Positions 1 through 7,196 of a stretch of DNA of 44,400 bases are shown piece after piece; within the stretch, counting starts at the first letter, position 1, and every line of letters starts with the position of its first letter. The stretch spans positions 1 through 44,400 of the forward strand of contig CASDZI010000008.1 of NCBI GenBank assembly GCA_949285605.1. Direction: 5' to 3'. The position numbers were made by a program, and so were the translations under genes. A model generated the notes under the pieces. It did no database searches. It was not told where the DNA came from and saw only the letters and a program-made list of their open reading frames with translations. The DNA is from an uncultured Christensenella sp. (lineage in GTDB: Bacteria > Bacillota > Clostridia > Christensenellales > DTU072).

Positions 1-671
1 AAATCGGCTTTTTCGTCGGCGGGGGTGGGGGATTTGTTTATGACGGCGAGAGTACCCCTGAAGGAATGGACGAAGGAGGCGGCGGGATAAACGGCAAGGG
101 AGGTGCCGCCCACCATCAGAAGGTCGGCGTTTTCGATCTCGTACGAGGTTTTTTCCAAAACTTCGGGGTCGAGGTTTTCGCCGTAAAGGACGACGTCGGG
201 TTTGACCGTGCCGCCGCAGATCGAACAGACGGGCACTCCTTCGGAGGACAGGATATATTCCATAGGATAGAAAGCTCCGCAGGAAAGACAGTAATTTCTC
301 AATGCGCTGCCGTGCAGTTCGAGGACGTTTTTACTTCCCGCTTTCTGATGAAGTCCGTCGATATTCTGCGTGACGACGCATTTTACGACGCCTTTTTTCT
401 CCAGCTCGGCGAGCTTGAGGTGGCAGGCGTTGGGGCGTGCGTCGGGAAAAAGCATTTTGTTTTTGTAAAAATCGTAGAACTTTTCGGGATAACGGTAAAA
501 AAACGGACCGCTGACAATTTCCTCGGGGGAAAAGGAATAATTCTGCGTAAAAATTCCTCTGTCCGAGCGGAAATCGGGGATACCGCTTGCGGTGGAGACC
601 CCTGCTCCGCCGAAAAATACGGCGTGCCGGGCGGAAGACAAAATCTTTTCGAAGGCAGATTTGTCGCTCAT
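1..671 (-). CDS. cobB: NAD-dependent protein deacylase, Sir2 family (partial, C-terminus off the window)
   Basis: Sirtuins remove acetyl or related acyl groups from lysines in the cytoplasm, using NAD+ and releasing nicotinamide. The visible 223 codons begin MSDKSAFEKIL and show the NAD-binding signature GAGVSTASGIPDFRS near residues 22-36, then TQNIDGLHQKAGS with the catalytic region LHGS. Two CxxC pairs follow (CLSC and CSIC) that would hold the structural zinc, then GGTVKPDVVLYGE and the second NAD-binding stretch MVGGTSLAVYPA. The reading frame is still open at base 1, so only the last part of the Rossmann domain is missing. The ATG lies 9 nt after the fhs stop, with AGAGG overlapping that stop as ribosome binding site, so the two genes are probably cotranscribed. 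The family call is secure. The symbol and the acyl group preferred are less so. Confidence 0.9.
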   Translation of the reverse strand, partial: MSDKSAFEKILSSARHAVFFGGAGVSTASGIPDFRSDRGIFTQNYSFSPEEIVSGPFFYRYPEKFYDFYKNKMLFPDARPNACHLKLAELEKKGVVKCVVTQNIDGLHQKAGSKNVLELHGSALRNYCLSCGAFYPMEYILSSEGVPVCSICGGTVKPDVVLYGENLDPEVLEKTSYEIENADLLMVGGTSLAVYPAASFVHSFRGTLAVINKSPTPADEKAD

Positions 672-680
672 TACACGCCT

Positions 681-2327
681 CTACATAAGTCCGTTTACGG
701 TGCCGTCGTCGTCTATGGTCATTTTCATGGCGTTGGGCAGTTTGGAAAGTCCGGGCATAAGGAGCATCTGTCCGCAACGGACGACGATGAATTCCGCCCC
801 CGCTCTGACCATAATTTCCTCCACGTTGAGATTGAAGTTTTCCGGTGCGCCCAAAAGAGAGGGATCGGCGGAAAAAGAGTATTGAGTTTTGGCGATACAA
901 ACGGGGAAAGAACGATATTTTTCGTTCAAAGACGCAAGAGTTTTTTCGGCGTTTTCGGAATAAGTGACCGATTTTGCACCGTAAATTTTCTTGGCGACCG
1001 CTTCGATTTTTTGCTTGACGGAGCAATTATCCTCGTAAGTAAGGGTCAAAGCGGAGGGTTTTTCCATAGCGGAAATTACGGCTTCGGCTAAATTTATGCA
1101 ACCTGCTCCTCCTTTGGAAAATCCTTCGCTGACGGCAAAACCGACGTTTTGTTCTTTGCAGAGTTTTTCCGCGAGGGCGATTTCTTCGGGGGTATCGGTG
1201 GGGAAACGGTTGAGGGCGACTACCACGTTCTGAGAAAATTCCGAACGGAGATTCTTGATGTGGCGGGCGACGTTGGCGAATCCTTTTCTTATCGCTTCTT
1301 CGTCGGGGAGGGTTATTTTGTCGGCAGGGACGCCGGCGTTGTGTTTTATGCTTCTCAAGGTTATCACGAGGACGGTTGCCGAAGGAACGAGCCCGGTTTT
1401 GCGGCATTTGATGTCGAAGAACTTTTCCGCACCCAGCTCGGCGCCGAAGCCGGCTTCGGTGACCGTCACGTCGGAAAGAGCGAGAGCCATACGGGTGGCG
1501 GTGACGGTGTTGCAGCCGTGGGCGATGTTGGCGAAGGGTCCGCCGTGCACTATTGCCGGAGTCCCCTCCAACGTCTGTACGAGGTTGGGGTTCAATGCGT
1601 CTTTGAGCAAAATAGCCAGACTGTCCCGGACTCCGAGGTCGTCGACGGTGATCTCTTTACCCGATTTGTCGTAGCCTATCAGAATATTGCCGAGACGGCG
1701 TTTGAGGTCGGAAAGGGAATCGGCAAGGCAGAGTATAGCCATCATTTCGCTGGCGGCGGTTATGACGAAGCCGTCTCTTCTCGGAACGCCGTTCTTGACT
1801 CCGCCCAAAGCTACGTCGGTAACCCTCAGCGCCCTGTCGTTGAGATCGATACAACGGGTCCAGACCACTTTGTCTATGCCGAGTTCGTTGCCTTGCATTA
1901 TGTGGTTGTCGATGAGAGCACTCAGAAGGTCGTTGGCGTAGGTCACGGCGTGCAGATCTCCGTTGAAATGAAGATTGATGTCGTCCATGGGTGCCACTTG
2001 AGAATATCCCCCTCCGCACGCTCCGCCTTTTATCCCGAACACCGGTCCGAGAGAGGGTTCTCTGAGAGCGAGACAAACCTTTTTTCCCATTTTATGAAAA
2101 GCGTCGGCAAGTCCGATACTGACGGTGGTTTTTCCCTCGCCGAAAGGGGTGGGGTTCATTGCGGTGACGAGAATAAGTCGTCCGGAAGAAGAAGCGGGTC
2201 TCGTTTTTATTTTGGCTTTGTATTTGCCGTAGCAATCGTAGTCCTCTTCCTTAAGTCCCAGTTTTCCCGCAACTTCGGCTATGGGAAGCAAGGAGGCTTC
2301 CCTGGCTATTTCAATATCGCTTTTCAT
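681..2327 (-). CDS. fhs: Formate--tetrahydrofolate ligase
   Basis: This enzyme joins formate to tetrahydrofolate with ATP to give 10-formyltetrahydrofolate, feeding purine synthesis and the methyl branch of the Wood-Ljungdahl pathway in anaerobes. The 548-residue product is close to the usual family length of about 555. The nucleotide-binding loop TPFGEGKTT is at residues 60-68, followed by the strongly conserved REPSLGPVFGIKGGACGGG and QVAPMDDINLHFNGD stretches. AAGGAG sits 7 nt before the ATG. The gene has its own promoter in the gap behind feoB and is followed 9 nt later by the sirtuin gene. No truncation or frameshift is visible. No other Wood-Ljungdahl gene is in the window, so acetogenesis cannot be claimed from this alone. 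Confidence 0.97.
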   Translation of the reverse strand: MKSDIEIAREASLLPIAEVAGKLGLKEEDYDCYGKYKAKIKTRPASSSGRLILVTAMNPTPFGEGKTTVSIGLADAFHKMGKKVCLALREPSLGPVFGIKGGACGGGYSQVAPMDDINLHFNGDLHAVTYANDLLSALIDNHIMQGNELGIDKVVWTRCIDLNDRALRVTDVALGGVKNGVPRRDGFVITAASEMMAILCLADSLSDLKRRLGNILIGYDKSGKEITVDDLGVRDSLAILLKDALNPNLVQTLEGTPAIVHGGPFANIAHGCNTVTATRMALALSDVTVTEAGFGAELGAEKFFDIKCRKTGLVPSATVLVITLRSIKHNAGVPADKITLPDEEAIRKGFANVARHIKNLRSEFSQNVVVALNRFPTDTPEEIALAEKLCKEQNVGFAVSEGFSKGGAGCINLAEAVISAMEKPSALTLTYEDNCSVKQKIEAVAKKIYGAKSVTYSENAEKTLASLNEKYRSFPVCIAKTQYSFSADPSLLGAPENFNLNVEEIMVRAGAEFIVVRCGQMLLMPGLSKLPNAMKMTIDDDGTVNGLM

Positions 2328-2360
2328 AATCGGTCTCCTTATAATTTGCGTAATAATAAA

Positions 2361-2389
2361 ATTATAAAAAAATATCGCCGAATAATCAA
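2361..2389 (-). promoter_or_regulatory. Probable sigma-A promoter of fhs
   Basis: On the minus strand TTGATT (2389-2384) is followed after 17 nt by TATAAT (2366-2361), which leaves a leader of about 25 nt to the fhs ribosome binding site. It lies entirely in the 66-nt gap between the feoB stop and the fhs start. Fhs and the sirtuin gene can therefore be transcribed apart from feoAB. I see no terminator after feoB, so read-through is also possible. Confidence 0.6.
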
Positions 2390-2393
2390 GCGA

Positions 2394-4109
2394 TTACCGA
2401 AAAACCGTTCCGATAAGCAGGGATATTGCGTGGAACGCCGCACAGAAAACGTAAGCGAACAAAAATTGCAACCCTAAACAACGCAGAAATTTCTTGCCGC
2501 CGAGTTCTTTTTTCAGAGCCGAACAGGAGGCGGCGCAGGGCGGACTCAGGAGTATGAACAGGCAGAAGGAAAGAGCGGACGAAGGGGTAAAAAGAGAGGG
2601 GAGGTCGCCTTTGGTTATCACGCCGAGGACGCCGAGAACGGTCTCTTTGCCGGCAAACCCTGCCGCAATAGCGGCGGCGTGCCATTTGTCGGTCAGCCCG
2701 ACAGGATAAAACAGGTACTTTGCCATTTCGCTCGTCACGGCGAGCATACTGTCCTCTATATCGCATTTACGGAACCCAAAATTGTAGTTAATAAGAACCC
2801 AAACGACTATGCTCGCTACAAACACCACGGCACAGGTGCGACGGAAGAAAGAACGGGAAAAGGCGGCGGTTTTTCCCAATACGCCCGACACGGAAGGAAA
2901 TTTTCGTGCGGGAATTTCCATAATGAAATCCTGCATTTTTCTGCCGGGAAGGAGGATGTTCAGGCAGAACACGCAGAATACGCCCGTGACGTAAAGCAGT
3001 GGCAGGGCGAAATAATTTCCCGGGAAGAAGGCGTTGACGAAGGTGGCGAACAAGGGCAGTTTGGCACTGCAAGGCATAAAGTGCAGGGAGCAAAGGCATT
3101 TTTCTCTTTCTGCGTCGTCGGGAATGGTACGGGTGCTTGCGGCGGCGGAAGCGGTGCAGCCGCAGGCGACTATCAGACTTATCGCCGTCCTGCCCGACAG
3201 TCCTGCCGAAGCGAAAGGTCTGTCTGCGAGGAAGGCTATCCTGGCAAGATACCCGCTTTCTTCCAGCAAGGCGAGGAAAAAGAAGGTGATGACGGTCACG
3301 GGAAGGAACTCCGCCACGCTCCCCACGCCCGTCAGGACGCCGTCTCCGATAAGGCTTGCCAAAGACGGGGACAGCCGAGCGGAAAGAAAAGCGTTTATTT
3401 TCGCAAAGAGGTATTCCGTGGCGGCGGAAAAAGCTTTTCCGGCAAGGTCTCCGAGGAAGGAACAGAGGAAAAGCACGGCAAACATTACGGCGAAGAAAAT
3501 CGGAAAAGCGGTATATTTCCCGAGCAGTATGTCGTCCGCTTTTTCGGAAAAAGAGGTTTTCCCGTTACGTTTCACGCAACGGGAAGAGATTTTTTCACAT
3601 TCGGCGTAGCGGGAGGAAGCGTCGGAAGGGAAGATTTTTTCCGAGGGAAGGGGGCGGGAGGAAAAGAGCTCATCGAAGTTTTTGTCTTTTTTAGCGGAAA
3701 TTCGCACTACTTTGCACCCTAAAGAACGGGATAAAGCCTCGCAATCGACGTCGAGTCCGAGTTTTTTCGCTTCGTCGCACATATTGAGAGCCAAGACCGT
3801 GGGTTTACGTTTTTCCAACAGCTGAGTGGTCAGAAAAAGGCTTCTTTCGAGGTATCGGACGTCTGCGACGTTTATGATGAGGTCGACGTTTTCCTTCCGC
3901 AAGAAATCGTCCGCCGCTTTTTCCTCGTTGGAAGGACGGTTGAGGGAATAGATCCCCGGCAGGTCGTAGATATAATCCTCGCCCCTTCGTCCTTCCGCTT
4001 CTTCCACGGTAACTCCCGCCCTGTTTCCCGTGTCGAGATGACTTCCGGTAAGTTTGTTGAAAAGAGTGGTTTTGCCGCAGTTGGGGTTACCGGCGAGGAC
4101 GGCTTTCAA
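2394..4109 (-). CDS. feoB: Ferrous iron transport protein B (FeoB)
   Basis: FeoB is the cytoplasmic-membrane Fe2+ permease with an N-terminal GTPase domain. The G1 loop GNPNCGKTT is at residues 7-15, the G2 threonine is T34 in GVTVEEAEG, G3 is DLPG at 49-52, and G4 is NMCD. After about residue 195 come hydrophobic helices with the Gate-domain signature LEESGYLARIAFLADR, the motif MPCSAKLPL, and a C-terminal helical part. At 571 residues it is shorter than many FeoB proteins but has all main parts. One oddity: the usual GCNVPAIMATR of the first Gate domain reads GCTASAAASTR here, losing the conserved proline. It overlaps feoA by 4 nt (ATGA), which indicates translational coupling. Confidence 0.95.
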   Translation of the reverse strand: MKAVLAGNPNCGKTTLFNKLTGSHLDTGNRAGVTVEEAEGRRGEDYIYDLPGIYSLNRPSNEEKAADDFLRKENVDLIINVADVRYLERSLFLTTQLLEKRKPTVLALNMCDEAKKLGLDVDCEALSRSLGCKVVRISAKKDKNFDELFSSRPLPSEKIFPSDASSRYAECEKISSRCVKRNGKTSFSEKADDILLGKYTAFPIFFAVMFAVLFLCSFLGDLAGKAFSAATEYLFAKINAFLSARLSPSLASLIGDGVLTGVGSVAEFLPVTVITFFFLALLEESGYLARIAFLADRPFASAGLSGRTAISLIVACGCTASAAASTRTIPDDAEREKCLCSLHFMPCSAKLPLFATFVNAFFPGNYFALPLLYVTGVFCVFCLNILLPGRKMQDFIMEIPARKFPSVSGVLGKTAAFSRSFFRRTCAVVFVASIVVWVLINYNFGFRKCDIEDSMLAVTSEMAKYLFYPVGLTDKWHAAAIAAGFAGKETVLGVLGVITKGDLPSLFTPSSALSFCLFILLSPPCAASCSALKKELGGKKFLRCLGLQFLFAYVFCAAFHAISLLIGTVFR

Positions 4110-4327
4110 AATTCCTGTCTCCTGAGATCGATTTTTTCCAGCGTGGAAAGTCTGAAGGCGTAAGAAGTGCCTCTGACGAAAGCTATGACGGGGTTCCCGA
4201 GGGGAGCGGTTTGTCCGAAACGTATTTCGGCGCCTTCGGTAAATCCGAGATTTTCCAGACGTATCCGGAGAGCCTCGTCTTTCGGCAGGGCGGTTACGAT
4301 ATAGCGGCTGTTTTTTCGGTATTTCAT
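4106..4327 (-). CDS. feoA: Ferrous iron transport protein A (FeoA), SH3-like
   Basis: This is a 73-residue cytosolic protein that works with FeoB in Fe2+ uptake. The pattern RIRLENLGFTEGAEIRF followed by the strand-rich PLGNPVIAFVRGTSYAFRL is typical of the FeoA SH3-like fold, and the length is normal for the family. AGGAA lies 4 nt before the ATG. It is the first gene of the feoAB pair and overlaps feoB by 4 nt. I looked for but could not identify a convincing iron-regulator operator upstream. Confidence 0.92.
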   Translation of the reverse strand: MKYRKNSRYIVTALPKDEALRIRLENLGFTEGAEIRFGQTAPLGNPVIAFVRGTSYAFRLSTLEKIDLRRQEF

Positions 4328-4345
4328 TACTTCCTGTTTTGCTAA

Positions 4346-4374
4346 ATTATATGTGAAGAAAAAGGTATTTAGAA
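4346..4374 (-). promoter_or_regulatory. Possible feoAB promoter
   Basis: On the minus strand a perfect TATAAT (4351-4346) lies 18 nt upstream of the feoA ATG. The hexamer 17 nt further upstream is only TTCTAA (4374-4369), a weak -35 match. A weak -35 fits a promoter that needs or is controlled by a regulator, but no operator is recognisable. Confidence 0.4.
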
Positions 4375-4377
4375 AAC

Positions 4378-4418
4378 AAAAAAATACTTCCGCAAAAAAC
4401 GGAAGTACAATTTTTTTT
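4378..4418 (-). terminator. Bidirectional intrinsic terminator
   Basis: A perfect 8-bp stem TACTTCCG/CGGAAGTA (4385-4392 with 4400-4407) encloses a 7-nt loop. Seven A residues on the left (4378-4384) give a T run on the minus strand, and eight T residues lie on the right (4411-4418). It lies between the end of the TIR-methyltransferase gene and the feoA promoter, so its obvious job is to end the minus-strand TIR transcript. Confidence 0.85.
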
Positions 4419-4460
4419 AATATACGATTATCTGAAAAAGTGGAGAGAAAGCTTGTGTAT

Positions 4461-5807
4461 TTATGCGGAGCCGATAGCTATGTATGAGCGTACGGTATAA
4501 TAGAAATCTCGGGAGAAGAAAACGGTTTTCAACTTGTCCAAAGCGTTTTCCAACCATTGAATTTCTTTTTTCAGGAATTCGTTTCCGGGATTTTCGGCAT
4601 ATATGCTTTTTATGCGGTTGAGCCTGAAAGAAAAGCCCATAGTAAACAGCCATTCCTTTTCACGACGGGTTTTATTGATGGTATCGTCTATAGAATAGAG
4701 TAATTCGATGTTTTCATAACCCAATTCGCTCAAATACGGATAAAGCTTTCTGCCGATAATGCGGTCGCTGGATTTAATAACGGCATTAGTACGTTTGATT
4801 ATTTCTTCCGCCAGCGAGTCGTTCGGAAAACAAAGTTTACTCCCGTCGTCGGATTCCCTTATTATTATTTTGCCTCCGGGGTTAAACAGGTCGAAGAGCC
4901 TTAAAAGGAGTAATTTTGGTTTTTGAACATGTTGCAGAATAAAAGCGGCAAAAATAAGATCGAAACCCTTTATGTCGTTTTCCTGCATAATGTTTTTAAT
5001 GGCACAACAAAAATCCGAACTGTTCAGATCAACTTTATAAAAACAAAAACGCGGATCGTTCTTACAGCGTTCTTTAGCGGCGTCCAAGTCGGATTGATTG
5101 TAATCCACACCTATTATTTTTTTGAATTGCGGACGGTTGGCGAAACGGGAATAGGTCACCAACGCATCCGAACACCCTAAATCCAGCACCGTAAGATTGT
5201 TATCGGGCAAAGAAGCCAAAGCTTTATCGATAGCTTCGTTGTCGAATTTTACATATCCGTTTTCCTGCCAATGTAAGCGTTCTTTTTCTCCGAGGATCAT
5301 ACTTGTATAGGTAGAAGCGGTAAAAACGTCGTCGGCGTTAGAGTCGGGTAACAACCCCCATTCCTTAAAGGTTTGACTGAGTTTTCCTTTCAAATCCAGA
5401 TTGAAATCGTTTTTCAATAAATACAGTTTGTTTTGTGGAAAATATACCGATAAATTTTCAATTACGAATCTGGCCATTTCGTTTCCGGAACGCAATGCTT
5501 CGGCAAAGATTTTTTGTGGTGATTCGTTATTCAGAGTGATTGCCGCATAAGGTTTGTTATATTTTTCGGCGTATTCTATTTCGGTAAGAACGGCGTTGCT
5601 TGCAGCCGATTTTTCGCTTAAAAAAACGAACATACCTTTACAACGAGAGTTGCTGAGTTGTCGACGGACTTTCAAATCCCATTCTTCACCGAAACTGATG
5701 GTTTCGTCGAAAACGGTATTGTAACCTCCGATATTCAACACGTCGATATAGTAGCTGATATTATCTTTGTGTGAATAGCTTAAAAATACGTAATTACCGT
5801 CGCTCAT
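4461..5807 (-). CDS. TIR domain - SAM-dependent methyltransferase fusion protein
   Basis: The 448-residue product joins two domains. Residues 5-130 form a TIR domain: box 1 is YVFLSYSHKD (6-15). In KSAASNAVLTEIEYA, E76 aligns with the catalytic glutamate of NAD-cleaving TIR domains such as SARM1. Residues about 175-345 form a class I methyltransferase: motif I is VLDLGCSDA (207-215), the acidic residue after strand 2 is in IIGVDYNQSD, followed by FDLIFAAFILQHV and NPGGKIIIRESD. The C-terminal 100 residues are unassigned. I chose the ATG at 5807 because GGAAGG precedes it and the promoter lies between it and the upstream in-frame ATG at 5906. The gene is monocistronic, with promoter and terminator. 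TIR domains often act in phage defence or signalling, but the substrate of either domain is unknown and no partner gene adjoins it. Confidence 0.85.
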   Translation of the reverse strand: MSDGNYVFLSYSHKDNISYYIDVLNIGGYNTVFDETISFGEEWDLKVRRQLSNSRCKGMFVFLSEKSAASNAVLTEIEYAEKYNKPYAAITLNNESPQKIFAEALRSGNEMARFVIENLSVYFPQNKLYLLKNDFNLDLKGKLSQTFKEWGLLPDSNADDVFTASTYTSMILGEKERLHWQENGYVKFDNEAIDKALASLPDNNLTVLDLGCSDALVTYSRFANRPQFKKIIGVDYNQSDLDAAKERCKNDPRFCFYKVDLNSSDFCCAIKNIMQENDIKGFDLIFAAFILQHVQKPKLLLLRLFDLFNPGGKIIIRESDDGSKLCFPNDSLAEEIIKRTNAVIKSSDRIIGRKLYPYLSELGYENIELLYSIDDTINKTRREKEWLFTMGFSFRLNRIKSIYAENPGNEFLKKEIQWLENALDKLKTVFFSRDFYYTVRSYIAIGSA

Positions 5808-5844
5808 AAAATTCCTTCCGCATAAATAATAAAATCTAATTTGT

Positions 5845-5873
5845 ATTATATTAAAAAAAATAAGAAGTGTCAA
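5845..5873 (-). promoter_or_regulatory. Consensus sigma-A promoter of the TIR-methyltransferase gene
   Basis: On the minus strand TTGACA (5873-5868), exactly 17 nt, then TATAAT (5850-5845): both hexamers are perfect. The predicted start of transcription near 5838 gives a leader of about 30 nt to the ATG at 5807. It also shows that the longer frame beginning at 5906 is not translated as a unit. Confidence 0.85.
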
Positions 5874-5888
5874 CATAAGAAATATGTC

Positions 5889-5916
5889 TTGAAAATAATC
5901 GAACAAGGGTTATTAA
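5889..5916 (+). promoter_or_regulatory. Possible promoter of the TtcA-like gene
   Basis: TTGAAA (5889-5894), 16 nt, TATTAA (5911-5916). It is a moderate match only. It lies back to back with the TIR gene promoter in the 145-nt divergent gap and would give a leader of about 30 nt to the ATG at 5953. Confidence 0.4.
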
Positions 5917-5952
5917 GTTGCCAATAAAAAAAGAGTGAGTTATTATAAAAAT

Positions 5953-6768
5953 ATGAATACGGCAGAGATCGAGAGAAGTCTCATTACTTCTTACAAAAAA
6001 GCTATTTACGCTCCCTTCGTCAAGGGAATAAAAGAGTACCGTCTCATCGAGGACGGAGACAGGATAGCCGTGTGCATTTCCGGCGGAAAGGACAGTATGG
6101 TGATGGCGAAATGCATGCAGGAGCTGAAACGGCACGGAAAAGACAATTTCGACGTGCGTTACCTGGTCATGAACCCGGGCTACAACGAAGCGAACCTTCG
6201 TAAAATTTACGAAAACGCCGAAAAAATGGGTATCCCCGTAGAGGTCTTTGACTCGGATATTTTCAACGTCGCTTACCAAAGCGGCGGCTCGCCCTGTTAT
6301 CTTTGCGCCAGAATGAGAAGGGGCTGCCTGTATTCCAAAGCGAAAGAGCTCGGCTGTAACAAAATAGCCTTGGGACATCACTTCGACGACGTCATCGAAA
6401 CGGTAATGATGAGTATTCTTTACAGCGGACAGATCCGTTCCATGATGCCGAAACTCAAGAGCACGAATTTCGAAGGAATGGAGCTTATCCGACCGCTTTA
6501 CAGGGTAAAGGAACAGGATATAATCAATTTTTCCCGATACATAGGGGTGGAGTTCCTGCGTTGCGCCTGTAAATTCACCGAAAAGGACGAAGGGGCGGGA
6601 GAGGGAAAAAGAGCGGAAATAAAAAGGCTCATAAAAAAGCTGAAGGAAAGCAACCCCAAGGCCGATTACAATATCTTTACCGCCGTCCATAACGTCAACG
6701 TGGACACCCTGGTGGCTTGTCGCAAAAACGGCGTTTTACATTCTTTTTTGGAAACTTACGACGATTAA
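5953..6768 (+). CDS. TtcA-like tRNA 2-thiocytidine synthetase family protein
   Basis: PP-loop ATPases of the TtcA/TilS group activate a tRNA base by adenylation; TtcA then thiolates cytidine 32 using an iron-sulfur cluster. The 271-residue product has the PP-loop SGGKDS at residues 43-48 and the CYLC pair within SPCYLCARMRRG near 110. It also has GHHFDDVIETVMM and a further CAC cysteine cluster near 197, the layout of cluster-binding TtcA proteins. I took the ATG at 5953: GAGTGAG lies upstream at a long but usable spacing. The alternative GTG at 5935 would leave only a dozen nucleotides of leader from the candidate promoter and has no properly spaced ribosome binding site. The precise substrate within the family is not certain. 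A terminator follows directly. Confidence 0.85.
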   Translation: MNTAEIERSLITSYKKAIYAPFVKGIKEYRLIEDGDRIAVCISGGKDSMVMAKCMQELKRHGKDNFDVRYLVMNPGYNEANLRKIYENAEKMGIPVEVFDSDIFNVAYQSGGSPCYLCARMRRGCLYSKAKELGCNKIALGHHFDDVIETVMMSILYSGQIRSMMPKLKSTNFEGMELIRPLYRVKEQDIINFSRYIGVEFLRCACKFTEKDEGAGEGKRAEIKRLIKKLKESNPKADYNIFTAVHNVNVDTLVACRKNGVLHSFLETYDD

Positions 6769-6800
6769 AAAAAGGTAAATTTTTACAAATTTTTAACAAG

Positions 6801-6845
6801 CGGTTTTTTATGGAAAAAACTGTAAAAACCGATTTTTTATTTTTT
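6801..6845 (+). terminator. Intrinsic terminator of the TtcA-like gene
   Basis: The stem CGGTTTTT/AAAAACCG (6801-6808 with 6824-6831) has a 15-nt loop and is followed by two runs of six T separated by one A (6833-6845). It begins 32 nt after the stop codon. The stem is AT-rich apart from its three GC base pairs, but the T tract is strong. Confidence 0.7.
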
Positions 6846-7022
6846 AAGTATTTTTGAATAAAATTGAATAATTTCATTAGTTCGGAAACTGCTCGTATTT
6901 GAAGTTTTTTGGCAGAAAAGGAAGGATGCGACGGTTTTAAGGTGAATTTTTCCCCGTGACGGGAGAGGGTCCGCCGTCGCAAAGGTACGTCGGGCGTGAA
7001 TAATTATATTATATATATAAAA
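6846..7022. other. Intergenic region upstream of the giant gene, with nested inverted repeats
   Basis: I see no gene here. The stretch is AT-rich at both ends with a GC-richer island at about 6921-6990. The island holds an outer inverted repeat GCGACGG/CCGTCGC (6928-6934 with 6974-6980) and inside it a tight one, CCCGT-G-ACGGG (6953-6963). These could be protein-binding sites or, if transcribed, a folded RNA. There is no evidence to choose. Confidence 0.4.
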
Positions 7023-7050
7023 CGGGTATTGACACGGGTCCGCAGCGGGT
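7023..7050 (+). repeat. Three CGGGT direct repeats on the giant-gene promoter
   Basis: CGGGT occurs at 7023-7027, 7035-7039 and 7046-7050, that is at 12- and 11-nt steps. The copies lie just before the -35 box, just after it, and just before the -10 box. Spacing near one helical turn on one face of the DNA is the usual arrangement for cooperative regulator binding; the regulator is unknown. Confidence 0.5.
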
Positions 7051-7057
7051 GTATAAT
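7029..7057 (+). promoter_or_regulatory. Consensus sigma-A promoter of the giant lipoprotein gene
   Basis: TTGACA (7029-7034), exactly 17 nt, then TATAAT (7052-7057): a perfect match in both boxes and spacing. Transcription would start near 7064, giving a leader of about 60 nt that contains a hairpin and the GGAG ribosome binding site at 7115-7118. Confidence 0.88.
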
Positions 7058-7075
7058 GTGTGTGTATCGCAAACA

Positions 7076-7098
7076 AAAAGGGTGAAGTACGCCCTTTT
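7076..7098 (+). promoter_or_regulatory. Leader hairpin of the giant gene
   Basis: AAAAGGG (7076-7082) pairs with CCCTTTT (7092-7098) around a 9-nt loop, close to the predicted 5' end of the transcript. The T run is part of the stem, so it is a poor terminator. A 5'-end stem may protect the very long mRNA from decay, but that is inference. Confidence 0.35.
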
Positions 7099-7124
7099 GC
7101 AAGTCGAAACGATCGGAGTGTGTT

Positions 7125-7196
7125 ATGAAGACTAAAATCGCAAAACTATTTATTTTTCTGCTGTGCGTGGCGCTGATGTTCAGTATCGCCGCATGC
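7125..7196 (+). other. Lipoprotein signal peptide of the giant protein
   Basis: The N-terminus has lysines at 2, 4 and 7, then a hydrophobic core (LFIFLLCVALMF), and the lipobox IAAC with the lipidated cysteine at residue 24. Mature residues 25-45 are polar and acidic, including six aspartates in a row (38-43), a typical lipoprotein tether. Confidence 0.88.

Noticed and set aside
66-3722. Plus-strand open frames opposite the sirtuin, fhs and feoB genes (66-1091, 1149-2477, 2679-3722)
   Set aside because: They are antisense to three firmly recognised genes and show no domain of their own.
5807-5906. N-terminal hydrophobic extension of the TIR-methyltransferase, suggesting a membrane anchor
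   Set aside because: The in-frame ATG at 5906 lies upstream of the consensus promoter (5873-5845) and has no ribosome binding site; the ATG at 5807 has GGAAGG and starts directly before the TIR fold.
5935-5952. GTG at 5935 as start of the TtcA-like gene
   Set aside because: It adds only MSYYKN, has no properly spaced ribosome binding site, and leaves almost no leader. The ATG at 5953 is preferred, with limited certainty.
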